Origin: Burkholderia plantarii
Lineage (GTDB): Bacteria > Pseudomonadota > Gammaproteobacteria > Burkholderiales > Burkholderiaceae
Assembly (NCBI RefSeq): GCF_001411805.1
Contig: NZ_CP007212.1
Location: forward strand, 1 to 64,000
DNA length: 64,000 nt
Direction of reading: 5' to 3'
Shown: positions 39,645 through 52,157 of the stretch, one piece after another
How the letters are laid out: each line of letters opens with the position of its first letter
How positions within the stretch are numbered: the stretch's first letter is position 1
Translations under genes and position numbers: made by a program
The notes under the pieces: generated by a model
Told to the model about the DNA's origin: nothing
The model's input: only the letters and a program-made list of their open reading frames with translations
The model's database searches: none

Positions 39645-40103
39645 ATGCGAATTAGGCCTGTTCTCCTCACGTTCTCGCTGTTGGCCGCCGGCGCGGTCAG
39701 CGCGCCCGCACACGCCGACTGCTATGACGAGGCGGCCAAGTATCAGAAGGTCAATCCGCTCATCCTGCGGGCGATCGCGTGGCAGGAATCCCACAACACA
39801 CCCGACGCGATCAACCGGAATGCGAACGGATCGACCGATTACGGGATCATGCAGATCAACTCGATCCACCTGTCCCGGCTCGCCCAATACGGCATCACGA
39901 AAGACACGCTGATGCAGCCGTGCAAGAACGTCTACATCGCCGCCTGGCACCTGCGCCAGAAGATGAACAAGTACGGCAACACCTGGGCCGCGATCGGCTC
40001 GTACCATTCGGAAACGCCGTCGCTGCGAGACAAGTACGCAAGGCAAATCGCCGCGATCCTGTCGAAATGGCGACTGCTGCCGGAGGAGAACGAGCCGCAC
40101 TGA
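39645..40103 (+). CDS. Lytic transglycosylase, SLT family (IagB/VirB1-like)
   Basis: The 152-aa exported enzyme would cleave peptidoglycan glycan strands. It has a signal peptide ending PAHA, then the SLT domain with catalytic Glu in AIAWQESHNTPDAIN, followed by DYGIMQIN and WHLRQKMNKYGNTWAAIGSYHS. The small size and IagB-like layout are those of transglycosylases that open the wall for secretion or pilus machines, and its position beside gspD suggests a link to type II secretion. The ATG at 39645 is preferred to a TTG at 39630. Confidence 0.88.
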   Translation: MRIRPVLLTFSLLAAGAVSAPAHADCYDEAAKYQKVNPLILRAIAWQESHNTPDAINRNANGSTDYGIMQINSIHLSRLAQYGITKDTLMQPCKNVYIAAWHLRQKMNKYGNTWAAIGSYHSETPSLRDKYARQIAAILSKWRLLPEENEPH

Positions 40104-40490
40104 AAGCGTGACGCTGGCGGCTTGCCTGGGCCTGGTTCGGCCTGCCGAGCCGCTTCGACGTGTCGCGGTGCATGGTTTCCCGGTGCCGCCGCCCCCGAGG
40201 CAACCTGACTTCCGTCTTCCCTGAACCCGGGCCCGGCACCACGCCGGATGTTGCCGACGATCCGGTCCGTCGCGGTTCATCACGCGCCGTCGCGGGCCAC
40301 AAGACGCCGCTGACATTCGTTGCGCCGCGCGCGCCGACGTCCACCGACGGCACCGCCGCGGCCCGATGCGCACGCCGGTGTTCCCGTTTGATGCACAATG
40401 TGCGGCATTCGCGCTGCCGGGCCCGGGCCGCCGACGGTTGCCGGGCGCCGGCGGCGCCGCTTCCGTCAATCTTCCTGGGACCGCACCGCC
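40104..40490. other. 387-bp gap before the CobW gene
   Basis: No gene is seen. GCACAATGTGC at 40393-40403, an inverted repeat of GCAC with a 3-nt centre, lies about 90 bp before the CobW start and could be an operator; support is weak. Confidence 0.3.
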
Positions 40491-41840
40491 ATGAACTCGC
40501 CGCTGCCCGTCACCGTGCTGTCCGGCTTCCTCGGCGCCGGCAAGACCACGCTGCTGAACCACGTCCTCGCGAACCGCGAGGGCCTGCGGGTGGCCGTGAT
40601 CGTCAACGACCTCGCCAACGTCAGACTCGACGCGTCGCTCGTCAAGGACGCGGCCGCCCTGTCGCATGTCGAGGCGCGGTTCATCGAGATGTCAAACGGC
40701 TGCCTCTGCTGCACGCTGCGCGACGATCTGCTCGTCGAAATCCGCCGGCTCGCGGACGAGCGCGCCGAGCGTCCGCTCGACGCGATCCTGGTCGAATCGA
40801 CCGGCATCGCCGAACCGATGCCGATCGCCGAGACCTTCTCGTTCGTCGACGACGACGGCGTCGCGCTCGAGGACGTCGCGCGGCTCGACACGATGGTCAC
40901 CGTGGTCGACGCGTTCAATTTCCTGCGCGACTACGGCTCCGACGAGGGCCTCGCCGATCGCGGCCTCGTCAGCGACGACGAGGACGACCGCACGCTGGTG
41001 GAACTGCTGATCGAGCAGATCGAGTTCTGCGACGTGCTGGTGGTCAACAAGGCTGACCTCGTCGACGCCGACCAACTCGCGCGCCTGCAACGGATCCTCG
41101 CAAGCCTCAATCCGCGCGCGCGGCAGGTGGTGAGCCGTTTCGGCGAGGTGCCGATCGCCGAGGTGATCGCGACCGGGCGCTTCGATTTCGAAGCCGCGGC
41201 GAACGCGCCGGGCTGGCTCGCCTCGCTCGAACATCACCACGATCACGACCAGCATGGTGACGTTAATCACGCGCACGGCACGCCCGACGAATTCGGCATC
41301 GGCAGCTTCGTCTATCGCGCGCGGCGGCCGTTCCATCCGCAACGTTTCTGGACGCTGCTGCACGAGGAATGGCAGGGCGTGCTGCGCAGCAAGGGCTTCT
41401 TCTGGCTCGCGACGCGCCACGATATCGGCGGTTCGCTGTCGCAGGCGGGCGGCGTCTGCCGGCACGGACCGGCCGGACTCTGGTGGGCCGCGCAGGATCG
41501 TGCGGAATGGCCCGAGGACGATCCCGCGCTGCTCGACGAGATTGCCGCCGACTGGTACGGCGAGCCCGACGACGCCACGATCGGCGACCGCCGCCAGGAA
41601 CTGGTGCTGATCGGCATCGGCCTGGACGCGAACGCGTGGCGCGCGAAATTCGATGCCTGCCTGCTCGACGACGCCGAATACGCGGCGGGCGAAGCGGCCT
41701 GGCGCGCGCTGCCCGATCCGTTCCCGGCCTGGGAGCTCGACGAGCACGATCACGATGACGAGCACCACCACGATCATCACGATCATCACGACGGTCATCA
41801 CGGTCACGACGGCGACGACGAAATCGTCCATCGCCACTGA
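40491..41840 (+). CDS. CobW/COG0523-family GTP-binding metallochaperone
   Basis: The 449-aa G3E GTPase has a P-loop ([14 protein letters not shown], 11-24), the metal-binding GCLCC (70-74, CXCC), NKADL, and a C-terminal CobW domain. The tail is extremely His/Asp-rich (about 30 of the last 45 residues are His or Asp), and a shorter His cluster lies near the middle (about 245-260). Such proteins deliver zinc, cobalt or other metals; the His tail would bind or store metal. The metal cannot be told from sequence. The ATG at 40491 gives the expected [13 protein letters not shown]. Confidence 0.92.
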   Translation: MNSPLPVTVLSGFLGAGKTTLLNHVLANREGLRVAVIVNDLANVRLDASLVKDAAALSHVEARFIEMSNGCLCCTLRDDLLVEIRRLADERAERPLDAILVESTGIAEPMPIAETFSFVDDDGVALEDVARLDTMVTVVDAFNFLRDYGSDEGLADRGLVSDDEDDRTLVELLIEQIEFCDVLVVNKADLVDADQLARLQRILASLNPRARQVVSRFGEVPIAEVIATGRFDFEAAANAPGWLASLEHHHDHDQHGDVNHAHGTPDEFGIGSFVYRARRPFHPQRFWTLLHEEWQGVLRSKGFFWLATRHDIGGSLSQAGGVCRHGPAGLWWAAQDRAEWPEDDPALLDEIAADWYGEPDDATIGDRRQELVLIGIGLDANAWRAKFDACLLDDAEYAAGEAAWRALPDPFPAWELDEHDHDDEHHHDHHDHHDGHHGHDGDDEIVHRH

Positions 41841-41962
41841 ACGCGATCGCCACGCGCGATGCATCGGGCGCGGCCGGTTGAAGACTGTGAAGCTTCGTCA
41901 AGGCGGTCGCGCCGGTTGCGAAACCGCCGCGACGGCGACACCGGCCGCCGCTCGCATGGACG

Positions 41963-41991
41963 AAAAAAAACCCGCCGACAGGCGGGTTTTT
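41963..41991 (-). terminator. Rho-independent terminator of the HU gene, possibly two-way
   Basis: AAACCCGCC and GGCGGGTTT flank a GACA loop (stem about 41966-41987) with A and T runs on the two sides. It serves the HU gene on the minus strand and can also stop transcription from the CobW gene. Confidence 0.88.
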
Positions 41992-42009
41992 CGCTCACAA
42001 GCGCGTCGC

Positions 42010-42288
42010 TCAGCGCTTGTTCACTGCATCCTTGAATGCCTTGCCAGCCGTGAACTTGACGGTCTTGGCAGCCGGAATCTTGATGGTTTCGCCCGTCTTC
42101 GGGTTGCGGCCGGTACGTGCTGCACGCTTACCCGAACCGAAGCTGCCGAAGCCGATCAACTGAACCGCGTCGCCTTTCGACACGGCCTTCTTGATCACCT
42201 CGAGGAGCGTGTCCAGCGTTTCGCCGGTTTGAGCCTTGCTGGCGCCCGTCTGTGCGGCGACGGCGTCGATCAGTTCCTGTTTGTTCAT
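42010..42288 (-). CDS. hupA: DNA-binding protein HU
   Basis: HU is a small histone-like protein that bends DNA and aids nucleoid organisation and replication initiation. The 92-aa protein is typical: [48 protein letters not shown] (the DNA-binding arm) and [14 protein letters not shown]. The ribosome site AAGGAACC lies just before the ATG. The label hupA versus hupB is not certain. Confidence 0.96.
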   Translation of the reverse strand: MNKQELIDAVAAQTGASKAQTGETLDTLLEVIKKAVSKGDAVQLIGFGSFGSGKRAARTGRNPKTGETIKIPAAKTVKFTAGKAFKDAVNKR

Positions 42289-42670
42289 TAAGGTTCCTTT
42301 CTCAGGTTAAGTTGACACGAACAGCGCAGACGCGCCGATTATACGTGCGCAAGCCGTTGCAACGCAGTTCGCGGCGACGGCAGGGCGCACTCGGTGCGCG
42401 CCGCGCCTCGTACCTGCGGGTGAGCCCTGAGGCGCTTCCGCAGTACGGCGCTTGCTATGATAGCGCAGCGCAAACCCAATAACGACAAGGGTTTCAAAGA
42501 TTTTCATCCAGATTTCGCCGGATCTCCGAGCCGACGCCCGCATTTTTGCCGCCGGGTCACCAACGTTGTCAAGCATGCGGCGCCGCCACTTCGCAACGAC
42601 GTTGGTTTTTGCCAACGCCCAGGCGGGGCGGGCCTCCGGCGGCGTCAACCAGCTTTTTCGAATAGTTCGC
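42289..42670. promoter_or_regulatory. Divergent gap between HU and mnmC with the HU promoter
   Basis: On the minus strand a perfect -10 TATAAT lies at 42338-42343, about 50 bp upstream of the HU start codon; the -35 is not clear. On the plus strand TATGAT at 42456-42461 may be the -10 for mnmC, which would then have a leader of about 200 nt. Confidence 0.55.
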
Positions 42671-44677
42671 ATGACCGACCGAATCGTTCCCGCCGCGCTC
42701 GTATTCCGTGACGACGGCACGCTCGTCTCGCCCGCCTACGACGACATCTATCACAGCGCGGCCGGCGCGCTGGCCCAGGCGGAGCATGTATTCCTGCGCG
42801 GCAACGGGCTGCCGGAACGCTGGCGCGGCCGGCGCTGCTTCACGATCGTCGAGACCGGTTTCGGCATCGGCTGCAACTTCCTCGCGACCTGGGCCGCATG
42901 GCGCGCCGATCCGGCGCGCGGCGAACGGTTGCATTTCGTGTCGATCGAAAAGCATCCGTTCTCGCGGGAGGACCTGCGCGCGGCGGCCACCCATCTCGTT
43001 GCCCACGCAACGACTGATGCGAAATCCTTCGCATCGCTGATCGATTCGCTTGTCGATGCATGGCCGATGCTCACGCCCGGGCTGCATCGTCTCGAATTCG
43101 ACGAAGGGCGCGTGGTGCTGACGCTCGCGTTCGGCGACGCGCTCGCGCTGCTGCCCTCGCTCGTGCTGCGCGCCGACGCGTTTTATCTCGATGGTTTCGC
43201 GCCGGCGAAGAATGCCGGGCTCTGGTCCGTGGAGATATTCCGCGCGCTCGCGAAGCTGGCCGACGAAGCCGCGACGTTCGCCACCTATACCAGCGCCGGC
43301 GACGTGAAACGCGCGCTCGAGGCGGCCGGTTTCGCGTGGCGCAAGGTGAATGGTTTCGCCGGCAAGCGCGCGATGCTGGTCGGCGAGTTCGCGCCGCGCT
43401 GGAAAGTGCGGCGCCATGAGCCGCCGCGCGCGGCCGAGGTCGCGACGCGCGATGCGATCGTGATCGGCGCGGGCCTGGCCGGCTGCGCGCTCGTCGAGCG
43501 GTTGAGCGTGCGCGGCTGGCACGTCACGCTGATCGAACGTCACGCGCGGCCGGCCGCCGAGGCGTCGGGCAATCCGGCGGGCGTGTTTCATCCGCTGATC
43601 GCGCGCGACGACAATTTCGGCGCGCGGCTGTCGCGCGCCGGTTATCTCTATGCGCTGTCGCGCTGGCGCGCGCTCGAAGCGGCCGGCCATGACTTCGCGC
43701 GCAGCCGCGACGGCCTGCTGCAGCTGGCCTGCGACGACGACGAATTCGCCCGCATGCAGGCCGCCGCCGACGCGCTCGCGATGCCGGATTCGCTCGCCAT
43801 GCTGATGTCGCGCGAAGCGGCCGCCGCGCGCCTGGGCAGCGAGGTCGCGCACGGCGGCTGGTGGTATCCGCAGGCCGGCTCGCTCGATCCAGCCGCGCTC
43901 GCGCAAGCATGGTGCGCCGCGGCGGGCGAGCGGCTCACGCGGCTGGCCGGCACCGAGGTGGCCCGGCTCGCGCCGCGCGAGGGCGGCGGCTGGCTCGCGC
44001 TCGACGCGGCCGGCAACACGCTGGCGAGCGCCGCGATCGCGATCGTCGCGAACGCGGCCGACGCGCCACGCGTCGCCGGCCTGCGGCACGCGCCGGTGCA
44101 GCGCGTGCGCGGCCAACTGACGATACTGCCGCCCGGCGTCGCCCCGGCGGTCACGATGCCCGCGATCGGCGACGGCTATCTGATCCCGTTCGCCGACGGC
44201 ACGCTGCTGACCGGCGCGACCTACGAACCCGACGCTACGGATTCCGAACTACGCGAAGCCGGCCACCGGGAAAATCTCGCACGACTCGCGGCGCTGCTGC
44301 CGCGCTTCGACGCGGTGACCAACGCGGTCGACCCGTCCGGTGCGCGACTCGACGCCGGAACGCTCACCGGACGCGTCGCGTTCCGCTGCGTCGCCAGCGA
44401 CCGCCTGCCGATGGCCGGCGCGCTCGGCGACGAAACCGCCGCCGCGTCCAACGCGCGCAGCCTGGCGGGCGCGCAGGCGCGCGATCTGCCGCGCGCGGCC
44501 GGCCTTTACGGTGCGTTCGGCTTTGGTTCGCGCGGCTTCGTCTGGGCTTCGCTCTGCGCCGAACTGATCGCCTCGCAGATCGAGGGCGAACCCTGGCCGA
44601 TCGAACGCGAACTGGCCGAGGCGATCGATCCCGCGCGTTTCCTGCTGCGTGCGCTGCGCCAGGGCCGCGCCGGCTGA
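42671..44677 (+). CDS. mnmC: Bifunctional tRNA 5-methylaminomethyl-2-thiouridine biosynthesis protein MnmC
   Basis: MnmC finishes the wobble-uridine modification of some tRNAs: an FAD domain removes the carboxymethyl group and a methyltransferase domain adds a methyl. The 668-aa fusion has the N-terminal methyltransferase domain (TIVETGFGIGCNFLATWAAW; DAFYLDGFAPAKNAGLWS) and the C-terminal FAD domain with the dinucleotide site VIGAGLAGCALVERLSVRGWHVTLIERH and GNPAGVFHPLI, ending near GFGSRGFVWASLCAE. Length is normal. The ATG at 42671 gives the expected MTDRIVPA. Confidence 0.95.
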   Translation: MTDRIVPAALVFRDDGTLVSPAYDDIYHSAAGALAQAEHVFLRGNGLPERWRGRRCFTIVETGFGIGCNFLATWAAWRADPARGERLHFVSIEKHPFSREDLRAAATHLVAHATTDAKSFASLIDSLVDAWPMLTPGLHRLEFDEGRVVLTLAFGDALALLPSLVLRADAFYLDGFAPAKNAGLWSVEIFRALAKLADEAATFATYTSAGDVKRALEAAGFAWRKVNGFAGKRAMLVGEFAPRWKVRRHEPPRAAEVATRDAIVIGAGLAGCALVERLSVRGWHVTLIERHARPAAEASGNPAGVFHPLIARDDNFGARLSRAGYLYALSRWRALEAAGHDFARSRDGLLQLACDDDEFARMQAAADALAMPDSLAMLMSREAAAARLGSEVAHGGWWYPQAGSLDPAALAQAWCAAAGERLTRLAGTEVARLAPREGGGWLALDAAGNTLASAAIAIVANAADAPRVAGLRHAPVQRVRGQLTILPPGVAPAVTMPAIGDGYLIPFADGTLLTGATYEPDATDSELREAGHRENLARLAALLPRFDAVTNAVDPSGARLDAGTLTGRVAFRCVASDRLPMAGALGDETAAASNARSLAGAQARDLPRAAGLYGAFGFGSRGFVWASLCAELIASQIEGEPWPIERELAEAIDPARFLLRALRQGRAG

Positions 44678-47872
<3,195 letters not shown>

Positions 47873-48383
47873 AAAAGACTATTTCCCGCGCCGGTGGCGC
47901 CGGTCGAATGGCCATCGATCAGCCGGCCGGCGCGAACAAACATAGTAGTCGCAAACAATTGTTGATCCGCCGCTGTGGATAACCAAAGGTTTACGTGCAA
48001 AGTCAAAGGCCTGGGATGATTCCCCGGGGCGCCGTGCCGGCCCGTCCGCGTGAAGTTGTTTGTTGAATGAAAGCGTGGCGGCGTCCGTACATGAGATTCG
48101 TTGCTGAAAAGCACAGCGAAAACGCTCGCTTATCCCACGTTTATCCACAGACTTATTTGGATAACTTAGCTGTGCGATTTTCCGCTCTCGCTTAGAATGT
48201 CGGCTTTGCGATCGACGGCGCCGGATAGCGTCGCGCTCGCATGCCGGTTCGTGGCGAATCAGGTCACGGTGAACGGGCGTTGGTGCGCCGTTCCGGGTAC
48301 TGCATTTTGATGGCAGAGACCGGACACGGATCTCCCCACAAAGGCCGTCGGATGGATCCGAGGCCGGCAACAGCGAAAAGACT
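47873..48383. other. Right part of the origin region: DnaA boxes flanking the antiporter-ligase pair
   Basis: In this 511-bp gap a perfect inverted DnaA box lies at 47974-47982 and TAGTAG (47943-47948, CTACTA on the minus strand) lies 25 nt beyond it. A second perfect box TTATCCACA is at 48141-48149, beside TTATCCCACG (48130-48139) and TTGGATAA (48158-48165). It is an inward-facing partner of the region at 44.7-45.1 kb, about 3 kb away. TAGAAT at 48193-48198 may be the -10 of the next gene. Confidence 0.6.
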
Positions 48384-49025
48384 ATGAGTGAAGGCGTTTA
48401 CGGGAAGGAGGCGGCGGGTCGTGTGACCCATAGCCTGTTGCGATTAAGTACGGCCATGCGGAGCCAGGCATGGGATTGGGCGGAAGGCGCCGGCTTGACG
48501 CCGACCCAGGGCGAGATCCTGGTGCTGCTGCTCCAGCGCAAGGGGCCGATGCGGCTCGGTGAGATCGCACGCGAAACCCAGCTCACCGCGGCCACCACCA
48601 GCGATGCGGTCAGCACGCTCGAGGGCAAGGGTCTGGTGGAAAAGCGTCGTGCGCTCGACGACGGCCGCGCGCTCGCGGTGCGCCTGAGCGCCCGCGGCCG
48701 CACCGCGGCGAAGAAGGCGTTGCAATGGCCGGATTTCCTGTCGAAGGCGGTCGGCGTGCTCGGCAACGACGAGCAGGGCGCCCTGTACCGTTCGCTGCTG
48801 AAGGTGCTGCGCGAGCTGCAGGTGGCCGGCGAGGCGCCCCTGCACCGCATGTGCGTGACCTGCAAGCATTTCCAGCCCGGCAAGTCGGTCAGGAAGCCGT
48901 CGTACCGCTGCTCGCTGCTCGACCTGACGATGGCCGACAGCGACCTGCGCCTCGACTGCTCGGTGCATGAGGAAGCCGATGCGCTGACGCAGAAGAAGAC
49001 CTGGAAGGTTTTCGCGCAGCTGTAA
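48384..49025 (+). CDS. MarR-family regulator with a four-Cys C-terminal extension
   Basis: The 213-aa protein has a MarR winged helix-turn-helix (LTPTQGEILVLLLQRKGPMRLGEIARETQLTAATTSDAVSTLEGKGLVEKRR) and then about 55 extra residues carrying CVTC (C157, C160), C176 and C192. Spacing suggests a bound zinc or an iron-sulphur cluster, hence a metal or redox sensor. This tail is not found in standard MarR proteins. No target gene is obvious; an amidotransferase gene follows 37 bp downstream and the origin region lies upstream. Confidence 0.85.
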   Translation: MSEGVYGKEAAGRVTHSLLRLSTAMRSQAWDWAEGAGLTPTQGEILVLLLQRKGPMRLGEIARETQLTAATTSDAVSTLEGKGLVEKRRALDDGRALAVRLSARGRTAAKKALQWPDFLSKAVGVLGNDEQGALYRSLLKVLRELQVAGEAPLHRMCVTCKHFQPGKSVRKPSYRCSLLDLTMADSDLRLDCSVHEEADALTQKKTWKVFAQL

Positions 49026-49062
49026 ATTCGCCGCGCGTGGCGCGTCAGACGGAGTCCGGTTG

Positions 49063-49773
49063 ATGAATGCAGAAGTCGTAGCGATCCGCCACGTTCACTT
49101 CGAGGATCTCGGCAGCTTCGAGCGCGTGCTCGGGGAACGCGGCCGGCGCGTGCGTTACGTCGACGTCGGCACGTCGCGCGTCGAGGTGCTCGACGCCTGC
49201 GGGCCGTCGCTGCTGGTGGTGCTGGGCGGCCCGATCAGCGCCTATGACGACGCGCTCTATCCGACCACCGCGCCGCTCGTCGAGCTGATCCGCCGGCGCA
49301 TCGACGCCGGGCTGCCCACGCTCGGGATCTGTCTCGGCGCGCAGTTGATCGCGCGAGCGCTCGGCGCGCGCGTCTACGCCGGCAAGACCCGCGAACTCGG
49401 CTGGACCCCGCTCACGCTGACCGCGGCCGGCCAGGCCTCGCCGCTGCGCCATCTGGCGGGCACCGCCACCTCGATGCTGCACTGGCACGGCGATACCTTC
49501 GACCTGCCGCCCGGCGCGATCCACCTCGCCTCGACACCCGACTGCGCGCATCAGGCGTTTTCGTGGGGCCAGCATGTGCTCGCGCTGCAATGTCATCCCG
49601 AAGTGGCGGTCGAGAGCTTCGAGGCCTGGCTGATCGGCCATGCCGGCGAGATCGCCGCGACTCCCGGGGTGGATGCGCGGCAGCTGCGCGCCGACACCGC
49701 GCGCCACGGCCCGCAACTGGCGCCGGCCGCCGCGCGGATGTTCGGCGAGTGGCTCGCCTCGGTCGGGCTCTGA
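49063..49773 (+). CDS. Class I glutamine amidotransferase-like protein (GMP-synthase-like)
   Basis: The 236-aa protein has a class I amidotransferase domain with the nucleophile Cys in LGICLGAQL, HWHGDTF, and the catalytic His/Glu pair in LQCHPEV. It has no synthetase domain, so it is a stand-alone member whose ammonia acceptor is unknown (some relatives hydrolyse gamma-glutamyl compounds). The ATG at 49063 follows GGAGTCCGGTTG; a TTG just upstream is in frame. A strong terminator follows. Confidence 0.9.
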   Translation: MNAEVVAIRHVHFEDLGSFERVLGERGRRVRYVDVGTSRVEVLDACGPSLLVVLGGPISAYDDALYPTTAPLVELIRRRIDAGLPTLGICLGAQLIARALGARVYAGKTRELGWTPLTLTAAGQASPLRHLAGTATSMLHWHGDTFDLPPGAIHLASTPDCAHQAFSWGQHVLALQCHPEVAVESFEAWLIGHAGEIAATPGVDARQLRADTARHGPQLAPAAARMFGEWLASVGL

Positions 49774-49832
49774 GCGGAACGCGGGGCGCTGCGGGGCCCG
49801 TTCCCTGCGCGCGGAAATGAGGAAATATCGAT

Positions 49833-49860
49833 CGGCACGCCTGGCGTGCCGTTTTTGTTT
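49833..49860 (+). terminator. Rho-independent terminator after the amidotransferase gene
   Basis: CGGCACGCC (49833-49841) pairs with GGCGTGCCG (49843-49851), followed by TTTTTGTTTT. Confidence 0.88.
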
Positions 49861-49977
49861 TCTCGTAGCCACTGCGCGAACCGCCGGCGGGATCGGGCAG
49901 CGCGCGCCGTCAGCAGCGTTGCGCACCGCGTGCTAACCTCATCCGCTCCCGTTCCCCCTTGTAGCGAGCCACACGAG

Positions 49978-51090
49978 ATGAGCGCCCTGTTTTCCCCCCT
50001 GTCGCTGCGCAGCCTGACGCTGCCGAACCGGATCGTCGTATCGCCGATGTGCCAGTACTCGGCCGAGCGCGGCGAGCCGACCGCCTGGCACACGATCCAC
50101 CTTGGCCATCTCGCGCTGTCGGGCGCCGCGCTGCTTTGCACCGAAGTGGTGGCCGTCGAGCCGGACGGGCGCATCACGCCCGGTGACCTCGGACTATGGG
50201 ACGACGCGACCGAAGCCGCCTACGAGCCGGTGCTCGCCGCGATCCGCCGGCATTCGCCGATCCGCGTCGCGATGCAGATCGGCCATGCGGGGCGCAAGGC
50301 ATCGAGCCGTGCGCCGTGGGAGGGCGGCTCGCAGATCGAGGTGGCCGACGGCGGCTGGCTGCCCCATGCGCCGTCGGCGGTGCCGCACAAGGACGGCGAG
50401 GCGCCGCCGCTCGCGCTCGACACGGCCGGGTTGGACCGGCTGCGGCGCGCGTTCGAGGCGACCGCGAAGCGTGCCGCGCGGCTCGGTATCGACGCGCTCG
50501 AGGTGCATGCCGCGCACGGTTACCTGCTGCACCAATTTCTCTCGCCGCTCGCGAACCATCGCACGGACGAGTACGGCGGCTCGCTCGAGAATCGCATGCG
50601 CTTTCCGCTCGAGATCTTCGAGATCGTGCGCGCGGCGTTCCCGGCCGAGCGGCCGGTGGGCGTGCGCGTGTCGGCCACCGACTGGGTCGACGGCGGCTGG
50701 ACGCTCGACGAGACGATCGCGTTCGCGAAGGAACTGAAGGCGCGCGGCTGCGACTGGATCGACGTGTCCTCGGGCGGCGTCTCGCCGTTGCAGAAGATCC
50801 CGCTGTCGGCCGGCTACCAGGTGCCGTTCGCGCGCGCGGTGCGCCATGCGGTCGAACTGACGACGTTCGCGGTGGGCCTCATCACCGAGCCCGCGCAGGC
50901 CGAGAAGATCATCGCCGACGGCGACGCCGATTGCGTGGCGCTGGCCCGTGCGATGCTCTACGACCCGCGCTGGCCGTGGCATGCGGCGGCCGAACTCGGC
51001 GCGACGGTGACGGCGCCGCCGCAATACTGGCGCTCGCAGCCGCGCGAACAAAAAGCGCTGTTCGGCGAGGTGTCGTTCGGTCAGCGTTGA
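49978..51090 (+). CDS. Old yellow enzyme, NADH:flavin oxidoreductase (YqjM class)
   Basis: This is an FMN-dependent reductase of activated C=C bonds. The 370-aa barrel has PNRIVVSPMCQYSA (with the redox-tuning Cys of the YqjM class), MQIGHAGRKAS, HAAHGYLLHQFLSPLANHR with the substrate-binding His pair, and DEYGGSLENRMRFPLEI. The ATG at 49978 is the usual start, MSALFSPL. Natural substrate unknown. Confidence 0.94.
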   Translation: MSALFSPLSLRSLTLPNRIVVSPMCQYSAERGEPTAWHTIHLGHLALSGAALLCTEVVAVEPDGRITPGDLGLWDDATEAAYEPVLAAIRRHSPIRVAMQIGHAGRKASSRAPWEGGSQIEVADGGWLPHAPSAVPHKDGEAPPLALDTAGLDRLRRAFEATAKRAARLGIDALEVHAAHGYLLHQFLSPLANHRTDEYGGSLENRMRFPLEIFEIVRAAFPAERPVGVRVSATDWVDGGWTLDETIAFAKELKARGCDWIDVSSGGVSPLQKIPLSAGYQVPFARAVRHAVELTTFAVGLITEPAQAEKIIADGDADCVALARAMLYDPRWPWHAAAELGATVTAPPQYWRSQPREQKALFGEVSFGQR

Positions 51091-51487
51091 GGCGCTCGCT
51101 CGGGGCGCACGGCCCGCGTTCGACGATTGACGACGACGAATGGCGATCAGTGAGGAACCGGCGGCGGCCCGTCCGCCGCCGCGCGATGCACCGATCCGGT
51201 CGCGCGATAGCTTCCCCGGCCCGAGCCAGCCCGCCGCATTCCGGCGACTTCGGCCGGTTTCCGCCGATTTCCGCTGATTTCTTTACCGGATCCGTCGGGA
51301 AATCCACGGTTCCTGCACCTGATCGGTTGAACGAAGCATTGCCGAGCGTGTAGCATTCGGTTGATCCGTCGCGGGTGCGTGCCCGGACGTCCCCGCACGT
51401 GCGCGGCATCGCGCGCGTCGCCGAGCGAACCGCGGCGTGCCGGCCGCCGGCATCGCGCCATCCCATCGTCTTCACAAGGATTCATCG
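51091..51487. other. 397-bp gap with a 10-bp tandem repeat and a promoter candidate
   Basis: No gene is seen. Four degenerate 10-bp units lie at 51241-51280 (CCGGCGACTT, CGGCCGGTTT, CCGCCGATTT, CCGCTGATTT). TTGAAC (51327-51332), 18 nt, TAGCAT (51351-51356) is a candidate promoter for the SET-domain gene. Confidence 0.45.
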
Positions 51488-52045
51488 ATGAGTTCACGCA
51501 GGATCGTGGTGCGCCGTTCCGGCGTTCACGGCAAGGGCGTATTCGCGGCCGCGCCGATCAAGGCGGGCGAGCGCGTGGTCGAATACAAGGGCGAGCGGAT
51601 CTCCTGGAAGGAGGCGCTGCGCCGCCATCCGCACGACCCGAACGATCCGAATCACACGTTCTATTTCGCGCTCGAAGAAGGCGGTGTGATCGATGGCAAG
51701 GTCGACGGCAACAGCGCGCGCTGGATCAATCACTCGTGCGCGCCGAACTGCGAGGCCGAGGAAACCGCGGGGCGCGTGTTCATCCACGCGCTGCGCGACC
51801 TCGAGGCCGGCGAGGAGCTGTTCTACGACTACGGGCTCGTGATCGACGCGAAGCTGACCAAGCAGTTGAAACGCGACTACGCCTGCCATTGCGGCGCGAG
51901 CACCTGCCGCGGCACGATGCTGGCCGTCAGCGACGGGTCGGACAAGAAGAAAAAGAAGAAAGCCCGCAAGGACGAGAAAGCCGTGAAGGCCGAAAAGGCG
52001 GATAAGGCCGACCGCAAGGACAAGGACGGCAAGAAGAAGAAATGA
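51488..52045 (+). CDS. SET-domain protein methyltransferase with a Lys-rich histone-like tail
   Basis: The 185-aa protein has a complete SET domain: GVHGKGVFAAAPIKAGERVVEY, WINHSCAPNCEA (80-91), GEELFYDYG (108-116), and a post-SET Cys cluster CHCGASTCRG (133-142). A tail from about 151 has roughly half lysine (17 of 35 residues) plus Asp, Glu and Ala, like the tails of bacterial histone H1-like proteins. SET enzymes methylate lysines using AdoMet, so the tail could be the substrate, a DNA-binding arm, or both. The ATG at 51488 gives MSSRRIVVRRSGVHGKG. Confidence 0.9.
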   Translation: MSSRRIVVRRSGVHGKGVFAAAPIKAGERVVEYKGERISWKEALRRHPHDPNDPNHTFYFALEEGGVIDGKVDGNSARWINHSCAPNCEAEETAGRVFIHALRDLEAGEELFYDYGLVIDAKLTKQLKRDYACHCGASTCRGTMLAVSDGSDKKKKKKARKDEKAVKAEKADKADRKDKDGKKKK

Positions 52046-52157
52046 GGCCGCCGCGGGCGCGATCCGCTTCGCGAGAGCGAGCGCGCCGGCCTCCATTACG
52101 CTGGCCTCCATTACGCCGGCCGTCCAGCCTCCCGGCTTCGACCCGGCTCTGGCGCCG

